Under the pieces are notes generated by a model that did no database searches, was not told where the DNA came from, and saw only the letters and a list, made by a program, of their open reading frames with translations. The translations under genes and the position numbers were made by a program. From the NCBI GenBank assembly GCA_036320915.1, contig JAXBDG010000020.1, positions 310,001-374,000 on the forward strand: a stretch of DNA of 64,000 bases, written 5' to 3'. Position 1 is the stretch's first letter. Every line of letters starts with the position of its first letter. The stretch is from Linnemannia elongata. Its lineage: Eukaryota; Mortierellomycota; Mortierellomycetes; Mortierellales; Mortierellaceae. Shown here in pieces: positions 1 to 12,227 of this stretch.

Positions 1-688
1 TCCCTTGACGTAGACGAAGACCTGGCGATTAGGCTGTTGGAAGCCATCCGGGGAAGAGCGCGTCGGCATTTCGGTCAGGATCACCTTGCCCATGGCTTTC
101 TCGGTTTCGATTAGTTCGTATACCCAGACACAGAGATTTATCGCAAGCGGTCGCTGAGGCGTGGAATTGGTACTATGAGAACGTGATCTTGGTGACCTTG
201 AAGTCAATGGTGGACGTGAGGACGTGAGGAACGGGTATGCGGTCCTCTTGAATACAGTAGGTGTGGTGGATACCTTAAAGGCGTCAAGGTCTTCGTGGTA
301 TACAATTTCCACGCGAACGAAATCCGCCCCTGGGTGGCGGATGACTTTGAGGAAAGGCTTAGCGATCGGTGGACCATTGGTGGGTTGATCGCTATGGAGA
401 GGCTTAGGCTGCCGCATCAGCAAACGTTTCAATGGAAACTTTGTATCTGGCGGGGGTTTTGTTGACGATCTCTCTGGTGTTCACCGGTACTTCTGGGCGG
501 AGACCCAAGGGTGGGTTTGGCAAGTGTGCTAGGTGGTCGTCAATCGGGTCCACAATGACCGGATCGTAGGTAATCCGTGCGAGGATGGTTAGAGGGGGGG
601 GGGGGGGGGGAAGGCCTCTTGCCAACTTGGCAGCATATGAGGGCCGTGGAGGAGATTTGGATGATGATCTTTGGTTTCGCTGGTCCAT
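1..688 (-). CDS. Unknown protein, 5' part only, with a frame break
   Basis: I do not recognise this gene. Reading leftward from ATG 688-686 (starts MDQRNQRSSS) one frame is open to a stop at 406-404. A second frame, open from about 480 off the left edge, continues with similarly protein-like sequence (FLKVIRHPGADFVRVEIVYH at about 360-300). Skipping one base at about 406 joins the two frames, so this is an apparent +1 frameshift; no intron would fit. The N-terminal part is basic and Pro/Ser-rich and contains a proline run encoded by a 17-base G homopolymer (594-610). The gene may be decayed, carry a sequencing indel, or be the first ORF of a retroelement. The C-terminal part is outside the window, so no function is offered. 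Confidence 0.4.
594..610. repeat. Poly-G homopolymer (17 G) inside the reading frame
   Basis: Seventeen consecutive G on the plus strand encode a proline run of the minus-strand gene. Such a run is prone to slippage and to sequencing miscounts, so the frame on either side should be treated with care. Confidence 0.9.
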
Positions 689-2032
689 AGGAGCAGCTAG
701 GAGTGGTGTTTTGGATATGGTGTAGATTTTATTTGTCTGTCGGAACCTTGCAATTGATGAGGAGATATCGTAGAGGAAGAAAAGATTGTATGCACAGTGC
801 ATGAATTGCAAAAAGGGGCATGAGGACGTGCAAGGGCGAGGGTTGTGAAGGAGAGATATATGCATGCACAGCACACGAAAAAAGAAAGGAGAATGGGAGC
901 GTGCAAGGGCGCGGGTAGTGAAAAGAAAAGATATCCATTAACGAGTAGAAAGGACAAAAGGGCATTGATAACGAAAGCAAGAAAACATTGCAATGCATGA
1001 ACGAAAGAAGAAGGCAACATTTGTATGTATCAAAAAGGAAAATATGCGTAGCGTATGAGCTGGGAAAATAGGATAGGAACTTTCAAAGGTGTGGTTAGCG
1101 ATAGGGAAAAGTGTAATGAGAACGTGCATACGCGTTGAAGCGAAAAATAGGTTTGTACAGTCGTACCCTCTCCTCTATAGTGTACAATATTATAGGGGAG
1201 GCTATACTATCAAAGGGTGTTTTATGCTGTGTAACAAGAACGAGAAAAAAAAAAGGACGATCCAGCATCATGACTAATTTTGAAAAATATATACCAGAGG
1301 AGTGTGATATACTATAAGGGATTATGCTATGGGGGGGGGGGGATACGACTGTATGACTGTGCATGAATAGAGAATAGGGGTGGGAATGGACGTCTTCTCT
1401 GTCCATTGACGCTTGATCTATTACTGCCAATTAGGTTTGAAGATTAAGCCGACGGGAAATACAACCACTGCATAACAGCGGGAGGTGGTTACGACACATC
1501 TGCAGCGAGAGAGAGCAAACAGGGTCACGACCCGAAAAAGGAATGGAGATCAAAAATCAGGGAGGAGAAGGAAAGAAAAACATATTTTCCTGCAATTGAC
1601 AGGCCAACCTTCTTGTTTGTTGTTAAGTATTGTCGATTGACTACCTCATGCTCTGTTCCACCTGTTTGCTTACCCCTGCACTTATTTTCGATTTTTTAGA
1701 GTACATTAAATTTTTGGTCCTTATCTTGAATGTGTGCTGTGCCTGAGAAACATGCTCCGAACATGAGCAATCAATGCAAACATGAACAATCAAAGCAAAC
1801 GTGCCACATCATGAAAATCGAAAGGGAACAAAATAGCATATTGTGAGTATGCTTAGCAAAGGGTTATAGGGACGTGCGATATCGTGGGTTAACGACAGGT
1901 CAAACAGCAAGCGAAAGTTGAAAGCAGCAAATGTGCAAGGTATGGAGAGGTGCAAGGGAGAGGGAGAAAGCGGAAGTGAGTGGGAATTGTTGTTCATTCC
2001 CAGGCCTCCAAGAGAGTCAGGACCTCATTTCG
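689..2032. other. Intergenic region without a supported gene
   Basis: Purine-rich plus-strand sequence from about 780 to 1130 with many in-frame stops. A short G run lies at 1331-1340 and scattered A runs occur. The open frames here are short and of low complexity. I see no RNA gene or mobile element. Confidence 0.6.
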
Positions 2033-2041
2033 TATAAAAAG
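2033..2041 (+). promoter_or_regulatory. TATA box of the secreted-protein gene
   Basis: TATAAAAAG lies 242 bases upstream of the ATG at 2283 and is followed by a C/A-rich, mostly ATG-poor leader. This is the usual layout of a strong fungal promoter. The transcription start has not been mapped. Confidence 0.5.
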
Positions 2042-2282
2042 GGCATGGTTTTGGAGGACAAACTCCATCAATCCACTGCCTCAATTCCAAGAACCAACCC
2101 AACTGAAAACCTTCCCAAGAACCTTCCCATAAACCCTTTCTCAACAGGTATTTAGTTATCCCTTTTGTGAGATTCATGAAATCAAACCCCATTCTACACT
2201 GCAAGTGGAACTAACTTTGTACTTCTCTCTTGTACAATCATCAACACAATTCATCTCATCTGCAAGCATCAATCTCTCAACA

Positions 2283-2876
2283 ATGGTCTTCAAACGCATT
2301 TCTGCAGTGCTCTGCCTCGCCCTCGCCTTGAGCGCTGTGTGCAATGCTGCTCCAAGGTCCTATATCACCGACTCCATTGAGGATTGGGTTCAACGCCCGT
2401 ACCGCCTTCAAGAAGACTCTGTGATGCCCCAGTACCATCCTCAAGACGACAATCAGGATGATGGCATCCATGTGAACACCCATGGGCTTGAAATTAAGGT
2501 GCTTTCCCCACATTCGTTCATGGAAGTCTATGGTTGGATCCCACATATGGACGAGGACTTCCGCGATTTCAGTATTTTGAGCGACGGTGACTGCGTTGAG
2601 TTCAGCATCAAGATTGTTGGCTTCAAGGCCTGCTTGTTTAAGCGAGGCGTCACCATGGACATTTCTGCCTTTGGTATGAATGCCAGGGCCATTGAATGTG
2701 CTGATGTTACTAAAGGATGCTCAGTCAACCCCATTGACAGCTTCGCCGGCAAGGTCGGTGTCAATGGTATCTGCCAGAATGGAAAGGTTCACCTCAAGCT
2801 CAACCTGCGCGTTGGACCCGAGATCTTCAGAGGCAATATCAATGTCCCCTACCAAAACATTGGACTCCCTTGCTAA
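2283..2876 (+). CDS. Small secreted protein, family not recognised
   Basis: Single-exon gene of 197 residues. The frame is open further upstream, but the ATG at 2283 is preferred because it begins a textbook signal peptide: MVFKR, then a hydrophobic core of about 13 residues, then an Ala-rich cleavage site near CNAA (residues 20-24). The mature protein is acidic at its start (a QDDNQDDG stretch). Its second half has six cysteines, spaced as if for three disulfides, the last being the C-terminal residue. There is no transmembrane segment after the signal and no catalytic motif that I recognise. A TATA box at 2033 supports expression. The features fit an apoplastic or cell-wall secreted protein; an effector-like role is only inference. 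Confidence 0.75.
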   Translation: MVFKRISAVLCLALALSAVCNAAPRSYITDSIEDWVQRPYRLQEDSVMPQYHPQDDNQDDGIHVNTHGLEIKVLSPHSFMEVYGWIPHMDEDFRDFSILSDGDCVEFSIKIVGFKACLFKRGVTMDISAFGMNARAIECADVTKGCSVNPIDSFAGKVGVNGICQNGKVHLKLNLRVGPEIFRGNINVPYQNIGLPC

Positions 2877-4089
2877 AGCAACTAGTCACATTCATCAATC
2901 CACTTTCTGGAACCACCATCTGATTTGTTGACTAAGACTTTCTTCTTCGCCATCTTAGACCTATCCCTGTTCAAAGCTACCCTGTTTCTATCTTCCCAAT
3001 TTTTTTCCTTTTCATACCTTCCCTTTTCTTATCACAAACGCGAAAATAAAAAAAAAAAAATAAGGGATTATCAAAACCACACAAAGGCCGATATGAGGCC
3101 AATTGACGCAAATCAGTAACTCCAGGACCCTTGAAAATCTACTATGCACTCTGCAATCTCATTCTGAAATGATATTTGCAAATCGATTGAGCCTTGATTC
3201 TTTGCAGTTCCTTAACAAGAAAATCCTCCAAAATGAGATAGATTGATTAATATCATTGAACGCCTGCCTCATCACAGTTTCGCAAGACACCTTGATCGAA
3301 TCCACCACATCAATCACTTTCAACGTCAACAAAACTGGTACCACGATCCTTGCAATCGATATGTCATGCTTCAAAAGGTTCATCATAACCAAGTACGACT
3401 TGGTTGGTTGGTTATTGGCCACTCCCTAGGTCTCCAACAGAATGGCAACTTTGTGAAGGATTGTGAAATGGCAAATGTAAATTAGATGTAGAAATAAGGG
3501 GTGATGAGTCAGGAGACAAAATAGTGAATATCTCCTGTCTCATGCCTTGATTCATCCGCGTGTCTTTTATGTCGCCATGCTCCCTTCGCCGTGTGATGGC
3601 TGGCGGGAAAATGAAGAGAAGTACGACGACGGATTGATATCACCGCATGTTGGAATATCACAAAATCGAGGCAAAATGCATGATATTGACCTCTTTCTCT
3701 TACTCTTTTTTTCTTCATGTGGAGATGGTTACATCCAAGGGGTGGGAAGAGACGGCGTTTTTAGTGGTTGAGATTGGATCACCACTGGTTATCCCACGGC
3801 ACATCGACGCAAATTTAAACGCTCTACTTAATCAACATTGACACTTTTAGGAGACTATTTAACAAAGGCAGGTAGAAAATAATGAGGATAAGTTACTGTC
3901 TAGCTCACATCTATTTCCACACACCTCTTGACACAGCAAGCGGCATGGAAATACTTTTGGCGAAGATTGGGGAACGCCGAAAGATAAATGACGTGCAATG
4001 AAAACAGGGGAGACAAAAGTAAATATACCTAGTGGACAGTGAGCGTTACGGTATGCATTTATCGTGTATAGCTTTCAAGAACGATGAAT
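2877..4089. other. Intergenic region without a supported gene
   Basis: AT-rich sequence with an A run at 3049-3060. Both strands carry frames of 80-90 codons at 3159-3485, without homology that I recognise and without splice or promoter context. It may include decayed coding sequence, but this cannot be shown by eye. Confidence 0.5.
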
Positions 4090-5010
4090 CTATGCTAGTC
4101 GAGCAAAACCGATCCGGCTTTTCCCACTCCCATTCCCAATGTCAAACGATGTGTACACGTTCTGCAAAAAGTACGTGCTGATTATAGCGAGCCCTTCGGC
4201 AGTGTCTTGCCCGACAATGCTTGAAACACAGTCCTCGCTGCCTGCCGACACTTGCCCTGCATTCAAAGTCTCCTTGCTCATAGTGAACGACGTACTGCCA
4301 AAAGTAAGCGATATAGAGGCGAAGGACTTGCAAGAAAAGGAATAGTAGCCAGCTCCTAATGTTGATGAGACATCTGTCCCCCTCAAGGCAGCATAGAGTG
4401 TCTTCGCTTGACTCGGTGAAAGAATTACCAGGTTTTCTCCCGTGTCTATCATTGCGTTGATGTTGGACAGAATCCTTTCTCCGTCTTACTTTGAGTATAA
4501 AACCTGCCGTCATAATATTGTATTCTCTGATTCTGATCGCCTTCGATGCCGCTATAATCCTATGAAAAGAATCCTCGACCTTTGGGGTAGAGGTTAGGAA
4601 GGAGATATTCTAGGAGGCATGGGTTTGAATACCTGGCGAGTTGCTGATCACACCCTAGAATTCCAGTAATCATGTTGTTCATATAACTCGACTCGTCTGC
4701 CGTCCTTGTATCACCGGTGACAACTGGTCCCATATGGAAGTGCGAAGCCCTGATACGTTGACGTTCCTTCGTCCAGACAACTCCATAGCGTTCATCAAGT
4801 CGCTAGGCTCATCGACATCCAACTATCTTATAAACGGGTGATTTACTTCATCAAGTCCCAGGCATTGAATATTTTTTGTTTCTCTTCATCTTCTATCTCG
4901 ACCTTCACGTCTGACAGCTTGACCAAACCACGCGTTCCGATGTAGGCTTCTAGACATTCGTTGCTCTTGTAAGGCCCAAGTCTGTTTGATATGAAAAGAC
5001 GACCTGCTGC
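4090..5010 (-). pseudogene. Decayed pepsin-family (A1) aspartic protease
   Basis: Reading leftward, the last 120 residues (4452-4090) are clearly the C-terminal lobe of a pepsin-type protease. They contain the second active-site motif region (AMIDTGENL), a Cys-containing hairpin (EDCVSS) and the terminal FDIGNGSGKSRIGFARLA block. Family members read FD-GN...-IGFA at this place. Upstream, pieces such as MNNMITGILGC (4680-4650; compare DGILGLG in the family) lie in other frames separated by stops and with no clean splice sites. In the active-site motif the residue after DTG is Glu instead of Ser/Thr. The frame breaks and the altered motif argue for a pseudogene. The N-terminal lobe with the first catalytic Asp was not found in readable form. 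Confidence 0.6.
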
Positions 5011-5254
5011 GCGGGTCAGCTTACTGCGAGAGTTGGTTAACTCACTTGTGTTTGGTGGTCATAGTCGAATGTGAGCGGTTGTAAGAGCCAGCGAGAAAGA
5101 GGGGGTGTGTGAGGCGAGAAAAGAAAAGGAGAAAAGGAGAGAAGTGAATTAAGAATGGACGGATCGGGTAACGGGAAGTTCGAAGGAGCAGAGAACCGAG
5201 TTGAGGTTCGTGGCTGACGCCCGCATTGTGGCTAGCATGTGGCGAAACACTGTT

Positions 5255-6512
5255 CTAGCGGTCTATATTTACATCGATCGAGATGAGCAGCGGTAAGATT
5301 CTTTTGGAAGTGGTGCCAAAAATATAACATAGGGAGATAAAGCACAACGGTGAGGAGCTTCGAACATTATCGAAGACCATGTAGGATAATTCTATGGCTG
5401 GCTGGTGAACGGTTTCTTGCCAATGCTGCGGTAAAGTCCTGATCGTCCCCACTCTCACCACAGCACAAGAACTCCGTTTGTCGACGATAATAGCCAGTCC
5501 AAGGGGGGATAGAGGATCAAAGACGGACTCGACTTGCCCAAAGCCAGCCCCATGGATGTGGAGCACTTTAAGTTGGTTGTGGGTTCAATCAGTCTCAAAT
5601 AGCACGTTTTGTACGACCCGTCCAGGACAGTGGTTGTGATAGCGAAGTTCTTGAAGGTGAGAGCTCTGGACGACTATGATCCGGAGGAATCGCAGCTTAA
5701 CGAGGGTCCCACGTCTCTGTTCCGAGTCAATGATGAGGTCTATCAAAATGTTCGACCTACTGAGGATTACTCCTTCAAAGATCTCGTTCCAACAACCAAG
5801 CGCAACGTGGAGGTTTGTCACGGTGTCGGGCATCCGATGCAAGAGCGACATCATCCAATCGAACGAGTTCGAAGAGATCTTGACAGTTCTCAAGTTGTCT
5901 ACATGCCCTGCCAACAGTTCTACCACCAGTGTTCCATTGTTGCCCTGCGTTTGGGAGATATCGATTGACTGCAGATTCGTCATGACCGGAAGAAAAAGCC
6001 GAGAGAGCCAGGCAGAAAGGCTCGAAGCCACAGCAAGAGTCTTGACCGGCAATGATCCGTCGAACATATCCAAGATCCGCTCCAAAAGCAACTCCCGTAG
6101 TTCCTGGTGCGCCAACAGCCCCTGCTTGAATATACGTCGAGTACGAATGTTGACTGTCCGCAAAAATCTCTTGCTAGCCAAAACGTCGATCAAGTCCATA
6201 ACAGGCATCCGAATAAACTCAAGCCTCAGTTCGGTCAAGCTGGTCGACGCAATCAACAATCCGCGTGTATGAGGGGCCGATCCCCGAACGTGCTCCAGAG
6301 TTCGTGAGAGACCGTAAGGTGTCAGAGCAGTTTTGGAGAAGGACCTCCAGAGGATATGAGCGGTTGGATATAGAAAGCGATCGGATTCCTGAGCTGGTGA
6401 AGGCGATATTGAGAACTGAAAGGAGTTGGTTGCTCTCGGCATGGTCGTAGGGGTCATTGAGAAATGAAAGACATCTGGTCGGCGTCATCCTCTCTGATGT
6501 CGATAAAGGCAC
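5255..6512 (-). pseudogene. Decayed LRR (F-box/LRR type) gene
   Basis: Three consecutive minus-strand frames carry sequence with the hydrophobic periodicity of leucine-rich repeats: 6512 to about 6310 (SSGIRSLSISNRSYPLEVLL), 6310-5585 (for example LTELRLEFI, LRTVNI, LQSIDIS, LRTVKIS, LQELRYH) and 5566-5255 (LKVLHIHG). The pieces join end to end only by shifting frame, without good splice sites. I therefore read this as a frameshifted copy of the large fungal LRR/F-box families. A further open minus-strand stretch up to about 6997 may be its 5' part, but no F-box motif is recognisable there. It is more divergent than the tandem LRR genes at the right end of the window. Confidence 0.5.
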
Positions 6513-6960
6513 GATTCAGCGAGTATTGCCCATGGAACTGAAATCAATTGTTGTCCAGAGAATCGGAATCAAGACGGATCTCCACAGCCGCGCTACGTAA
6601 GCAGCCCGCGGCAAGTTGAAAGAAATCCAGACTGGTTCCATGCAGCGCTTGTCGGGATTCCATCACAGCCTGTAGGTCTCCAGAGCCAATCCAATGGTGT
6701 GAAGTATTCGGGGATGGCAAGCGCCTTTGTGGAAGCGAAAAGAGGTGGCTGTTTTGAGACTGACTGGATAGCGACTGTCTGGAAAGGAGCAGACTCCGTA
6801 GACGCGGGCTCAGCAGGGAGAGGGTTAGGAGAGGCAGGGTTGGCTGAAGCGGTTGCAAGAGGAGTTGGTTGCAAAGATATGGCGAGCAGGGACGCGAGCG
6901 ATGCGAGCGATGCAAAGTACAGTGAGAAGGGAGTAGAATTATGTAAGGCGATGATGTGAC

Positions 6961-6963
<3 letters not shown>

Positions 6964-6991
<28 letters not shown>
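6964..6991. repeat. (GA)n microsatellite
   Basis: Uninterrupted GA dinucleotides, about 14 units. Confidence 0.9.
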
Positions 6992-6994
<3 letters not shown>

Positions 6995-6997
6995 CAA

Positions 6998-7806
6998 AGT
7001 GAAGCGATCAGCGTAAATGGCCAGAAGTGAATGAATATGAATGTGCGTGTGAACGATCGCCTCTGATGTTAGTTCTTGTAGGCTAATGGACGGATTGGTG
7101 GCGAAGCAACCACTTTCATTTTTTTTTTGCGCGTCTTGCTTTTAATATTTATTTTTTTCAGGCGCGTCCCGTTAAGAAAAAAAAACGATGAAAGACCTGG
7201 TTTAGACCGAGGCAGTGTGATGCTGGTTCATTAGGGTCGCTGATTGGCATTGAGGAGAAGGAGTAGTAGACCGGACAACTATGCATGGAAGTGTTAGTGA
7301 GACTATGGGTCGTTCTTGTTTTGGTTTCCGAGCATCGAGCATAACATGCTATCGTATAGAGAGTATACAAGGATAGTGGGTGTCAGCTCTCAGAACAAAC
7401 AAGTGTAAAAGCCGGGAGTGGATTCGCCGTGATCTTTGAGTGGGAATTTGTGTCCTAAAACCGGCTCTATCAGAGCTGGCCTGGCACACTTTGTTCGTTT
7501 CTATGAGCTCTACAACCCACGTAGCGCCAATTCATGTTGGTTGTTAATCGAGGGGAGGGCTTTGTCTTGACAGAGATGTGGCTGTGTGCACGTGATCAGT
7601 TGGTGCCTTTGTAAGACCAGCGACGACCCTTCCCTTCCCTGCCAAATAAATAGGCTCCCTCTACCCCTTTGCTTCTTTTTGTTCTCCATTCATCACTTTC
7701 ACGACACAACCACCACTCGCACACACGTAGCTCTCTTTTTCTTTTTCTTTTTGTTCTCGAATACAACCCATCTTACTTTACTCACACCCCACTTTACATG
7801 CTCAAC
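6998..7806. other. Upstream region of UBA1
   Basis: No gene seen. From about 7610 the plus strand becomes strongly CT-rich up to the ATG, as in the other promoters of this window. An AT-rich element (AAATAAATAGG, about 7645) may act as a TATA-like box. Confidence 0.5.
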
Positions 7807-10800
7807 ATGGACATCGAAAAGGATAACGTCATTGACGAGGGCCTCTACTCGCGTCAGTTGTAAGTCTGCCTCTCCATAGAACCCTCTGGAACATTTGTAC
7901 AATTCTCATACCAGCCAAGCCAAACTCGACACATACTGCGGACACTCGCCGCGGCCGCCACCACCACCCATCACCGCCTGCGCCCCCACTCACTTCCGAC
8001 TCGGGTCCCAGTTTACCTAAAATCCCTCAAAAGGGCTCTCTTACTCCTATGAACTCACACTATCCATTTCTTTATTGCCTGTTAGGTATGTCCTTGGACA
8101 TGAGGCCATGAAGAAGATGGGTACCTCCAACATTCTGATCATTGGACTCAAGGGCTTGGGTATCGAAATTGGTAAGCACGCCAATAACACGGTGCACAGG
8201 CTAGCAAACAAGCACACAAAGCGGAGAGCGGGCACTGCTGTTTTCGGTGGACTCGGGAAGGATCCTTCGAAACAACGACGAAAGGCGATATTAGGATGCG
8301 TGATTGTTAATCGTTCTTTTTCTGTTCTTTTTGTTCCATTTTCTTACTCTGATTGCGCCTTTTTGTTTGACGCGCAGCCAAGAACGTCGTCCTTGCCGGC
8401 GTCAAGAGTGTGACCCTCTATGATCCCGCTCCCGTCGAGCTCACAGACTTGTCCACCCAGGTAATGAATGCATCCATCCATCCCATTTTTATTTTTTCTC
8501 ACGGATATAAACGGACCTTCCATTTCGGTTTCGATGATGCCATGTATATGCTGCTGTTACTGCGATTATTAGTTATCAAGTAGTAGGCAGGCTATCAACC
8601 CCTTGGCTCTTTCCTCCCCACCATGAATGACTCAATTTGTAGGTCTTGGTGTCCCTTTCTAACCTTTCCTTCTGGTTTGTTTGTTTGTTTGTTTGTTTGT
8701 TTGTTTTTGCTTGTTTGCGTTGTGTCGTTTTTAGTTCTTCTTGACCAAGGAAGATATTGGCAAGCCCCGCGATGTTGTTTCTAGACCTCGTTTGGCCGAG
8801 TTGAATGCATATGTACCCATTCGCGTCTTGGAAGGAGAGTTGACAACCGACAAGTTGTCTCAGTTCAAGGTACGAACAACACTGTCAACACATGAAAATC
8901 GACCTGAGACCCCCATGCCGACATGTTTTGATTTGGCTTGCATGAGTGTGAGTATTTCGCGATACATTGTGGAAATCTGACCCCTGAATCTGTTTTTGCA
9001 ATCGCTCGTCACATATAGGTTATTGTCATGACCGAGTCCTCATTAGAAAAGCAACTGGAGATCAACGAGTTCGCACACGCTCACAACATCCACTTCATCT
9101 CTGCCGAGGTTCATGGTCTCTTTGCTTCCGCCTTCAATGACTTTGGCAAGGGATTCACCGTGGTCGATGTCACAGGCGAGGAAGCCTTGTCTGGTATGAT
9201 TGCAGAGATCTCTACAGATAAGGAAGGTATTGTCACTTGCCTGGACGAGACTCGTCACGGTCTCGAGGATGGCGACCACGTCACCTTTGTCGAGGTCAAC
9301 GGCATGGAGGCTTTGAACGGCTGTGCCCCCAGAAAGGTCAAAGTTCTTGGACCATACACCTTCTCGATCGGCGATACCTCTGACCTCGGCAACTATGTTC
9401 GCGGCGGTCTCTTCCAACAGGTCAAGATGCCCAAGCAGGTCGACTTTGTAAGTAATCTCTTCGACTTTTGATTCCAACGACATCACTTTTGTTTAATTCG
9501 CGACTCTAGAATCTAACCTTAACCCTGCACATATGGACGTTAAATCAAATAGTTGAGCCTCAAGGAGTCGATCCAGAAACCAGAGTTCTTGATCACAGAT
9601 TTCGGAAAGTTCGACCGTCCTGCTCAGCTCCACGTTGGTTTCCAGGCCCTTCATGCATTCAAGGCCAAGCACGGACGTCAGCCCCGCCCCAGAAATGCAG
9701 AGGATGCCAAGGATGTTTTTGCTCTCGCTAACGAGATCAACGATAAAGCCACCGAGAAGGTACATTGAGCGACTATCGTATTTATTCTCTGTTTGCCAAT
9801 GGAGGCTTTACTCCCATGACCTCAGCTAATGACCCCGTCTAAACTTCCATGAATGTAGGCTGAATTGGACGAAAAGTTGATTCACGAGCTCTCATACCAG
9901 GCTGTTGGAGACTTGTCGCCCATGATTGCCGTTATTGGAGGAACTATTGCTCAAGAGGTTCTCAAGGCCTGCACAGGAAAGTTCAGCCCCATCCACCAGT
10001 GGATGTACTTTGACTCGCTTGAGTCCCTCCCCACCTCGGTGACCTTGACTGAGGAATCCTGCCAGCCCATTGGCTCCCGCCACGATCCCCAGATTGCTGT
10101 CTTCGGCAGGGAGTTCCAGGAAAGAATCGAGAACTTTAGAGAGTTCTTGGTTGGTGCTGGAGCCATTGGTTGTGAGATGCTCAAGAACTGGGCCATGATG
10201 GGACTCGGAACAGGACCCAACGGACAGATTCACATCACCGACATGGACACTATCGAGAAGAGTAACTTGAACCGTCAGTTCTTGTTCCGCCCCACTGATG
10301 TTGGCAAGTTGAAGTCCCGCTCGGCTGCCGAGGCCATTGCTAAGATGAACCCTGCCACCATTGGCCACGTCCATGCCTACGAAGAGCGTGTCGGTGTCGA
10401 CAGCGAGAAGGTCTACGGCGACGAATTCTTCGCTAACTTGGACGGAGTCACCAACGCCCTCGACAACCTGGAAGCCCGCAAGTACATGGACAGACGCTGC
10501 GTTTACTTCCGCAAGTCCTTGTTGGAGTCTGGAACCCTCGGTACTAAGGGTAACGTCCAGGTCGTTGTTCCTTTCGTGACCGAGTCTTACTCTTCTTCCC
10601 AAGATCCCCCAGAGACCTCGATCCCTCTGTGCACCCTGAAGAACTTCCCCAACGCTATCGAGCACACCATCCAGTGGGCCCGTGATGCCTTTGAGGGATT
10701 CTTCAAGCAGCCTGCCGAGAACGCCAACTTGTATTTGAGCCAGCCCAACTACATCGAGGGCTTGTTGAAGGACCGTGGCAACAGCACTGAGACCTTGAAG

Positions 10801-11889
10801 AACATCGAAAAGTTCTTGGTCTCGAACAAGCCCTTGACTTTTGAGGAGTGCATCACCTGGGCTCGTCTTCAGTTTGAGGAGCAGTTCAACAACAACATTC
10901 AGCAACTCCTGTTCAACTTCCCCAAGGACTCCGTCACTTCCACAGGAACCCTCTTCTGGAGCGCCCCCAAGCGTCCTCCAACACCTCTCGAGTTCAACAT
11001 TGATGACCCCTCGCACTTGGAATTCATCATTGCTGCTGCCAACCTCCACGCCTTCAATTATGGCTTGAAGGGCGAGACTAACCCCGAGGTCTTCCGCCAG
11101 ACTCTTGCTCACACCATTGTCCCCGAGTTCAAGCCCAAGTCTGGTGTCAAGATTCAGGTGACCGAGAGCGAGACTATGCCCACTGAGGAGAGCGACCAGG
11201 CCGACCTTCAAAAGCTGATCGATACTTTGCCCGCACCCTCAACCTTGGCCGGATACCGCCTCCACCCTGTCGAGTTCGAGAAGGATGACGATACCAACTT
11301 CCACATCGACTTTATCACCGCCACGTCGAACTTGCGTGCATCCAACTATGGCATCAGCCCTGCCGATAAGCACCGCACCAAGTTCATTGCTGGCCGTATT
11401 ATTCCCGCCATTGCTACTACCACCGCAATGGTTACTGGATTGGTCTGCCTGGAGTTGTACAAGATCATCGACGGACGCGACAAGATTGACGATTACAAGA
11501 ACGGATTCGTCAACCTTGCACTGCCCTTCTTTGGATTCTCGGAGCCCATTGCCGCTCCCAAGTTCAAGTACCATGAGACCGAGTTTACGCTGTGGGACCG
11601 CTTCGAGATTAACGAGGATGTGACGCTTCAGGAATTCTTGGACCACTTCAAGGAGAAGCATGAACTTGACATTGCGATGGTCTCTGCGGGAGTGAGCATG
11701 TTGTACACGTCGTTCATGCAGAAGGACAAGAAGAAGGAGCGTCTGCCTATGAAGTTCTCCAAACTGGTCGAAACTGTGTCGAGGAAGCCTACCCCTCCCC
11801 ACGTCAGGTCGTTCACTGTCGAGGTTGTGTGCTATGACCGCGAAGGCGAGGATGTCGAGGTCCCCTATGTTGTTGTCAACTTTCGTTAA
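7807..11889 (+). CDS. UBA1: Ubiquitin-activating enzyme E1
   Basis: E1 adenylates the ubiquitin C-terminus with ATP, captures it on a cysteine and passes it to E2 enzymes. Seven exons join in frame: 7807-7859, 8086-8171, 8378-8460, 8735-8869, 9019-9447, 9553-9759, 9859-11889. The product is 1007 residues (yeast Uba1 has 1024). The start [16 protein letters not shown] is the hallmark N-terminus of the inactive adenylation half. The active adenylation domain shows GAGAIG at 430-435 and [13 protein letters not shown]. The catalytic cysteine is Cys589 in [11 protein letters not shown]. The ubiquitin-fold domain fills the last about 100 residues. An in-frame ATG at 7798 would add three residues; 7807 has the better context. 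Introns are 99-274 bases. A poly(A) signal lies at 11935. NAMPT follows on the same strand. Confidence 0.98.
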
Positions 11890-11934
11890 AGAAAGCCAGG
11901 ATGCATCATGAGGATTTGTTGCACCCTCAATTGA

Positions 11935-11940
11935 AATAAA
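11935..11940 (+). terminator. Poly(A) signal of UBA1
   Basis: AATAAA lies 46 bases after the UBA1 stop codon. Confidence 0.7.
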
Positions 11941-12219
11941 CATGAAATCAATACACAAAAGCAAGCCCTGGTACTTTGTTTGGAGTGGCGTGGTGGATGT
12001 TTATTCCGTAAGAATAAAAAATAGTCAAGGTATAAATGGCATCGATATAACCTGGTGCTTTTCGCAATGATGACTGCGCTTCAATGAGGGGAAGTTTACG
12101 TTGCTCCCTTTTGGCAGTGTCGACTGGCTGGCTATAGAGGTGAGTCCAGGTGGTGGAAAAACAATGTCATTCTCCTGAAGAGCAAAAAGAGTGACTGCAG
12201 GGACACTTTATTTTTCAAG

Positions 12220-12227
12220 TATATAAG
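12220..12227 (+). promoter_or_regulatory. TATA box of NAMPT
   Basis: TATATAAG lies 161 bases upstream of the NAMPT ATG and is followed by a CT-rich leader. Confidence 0.55.
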
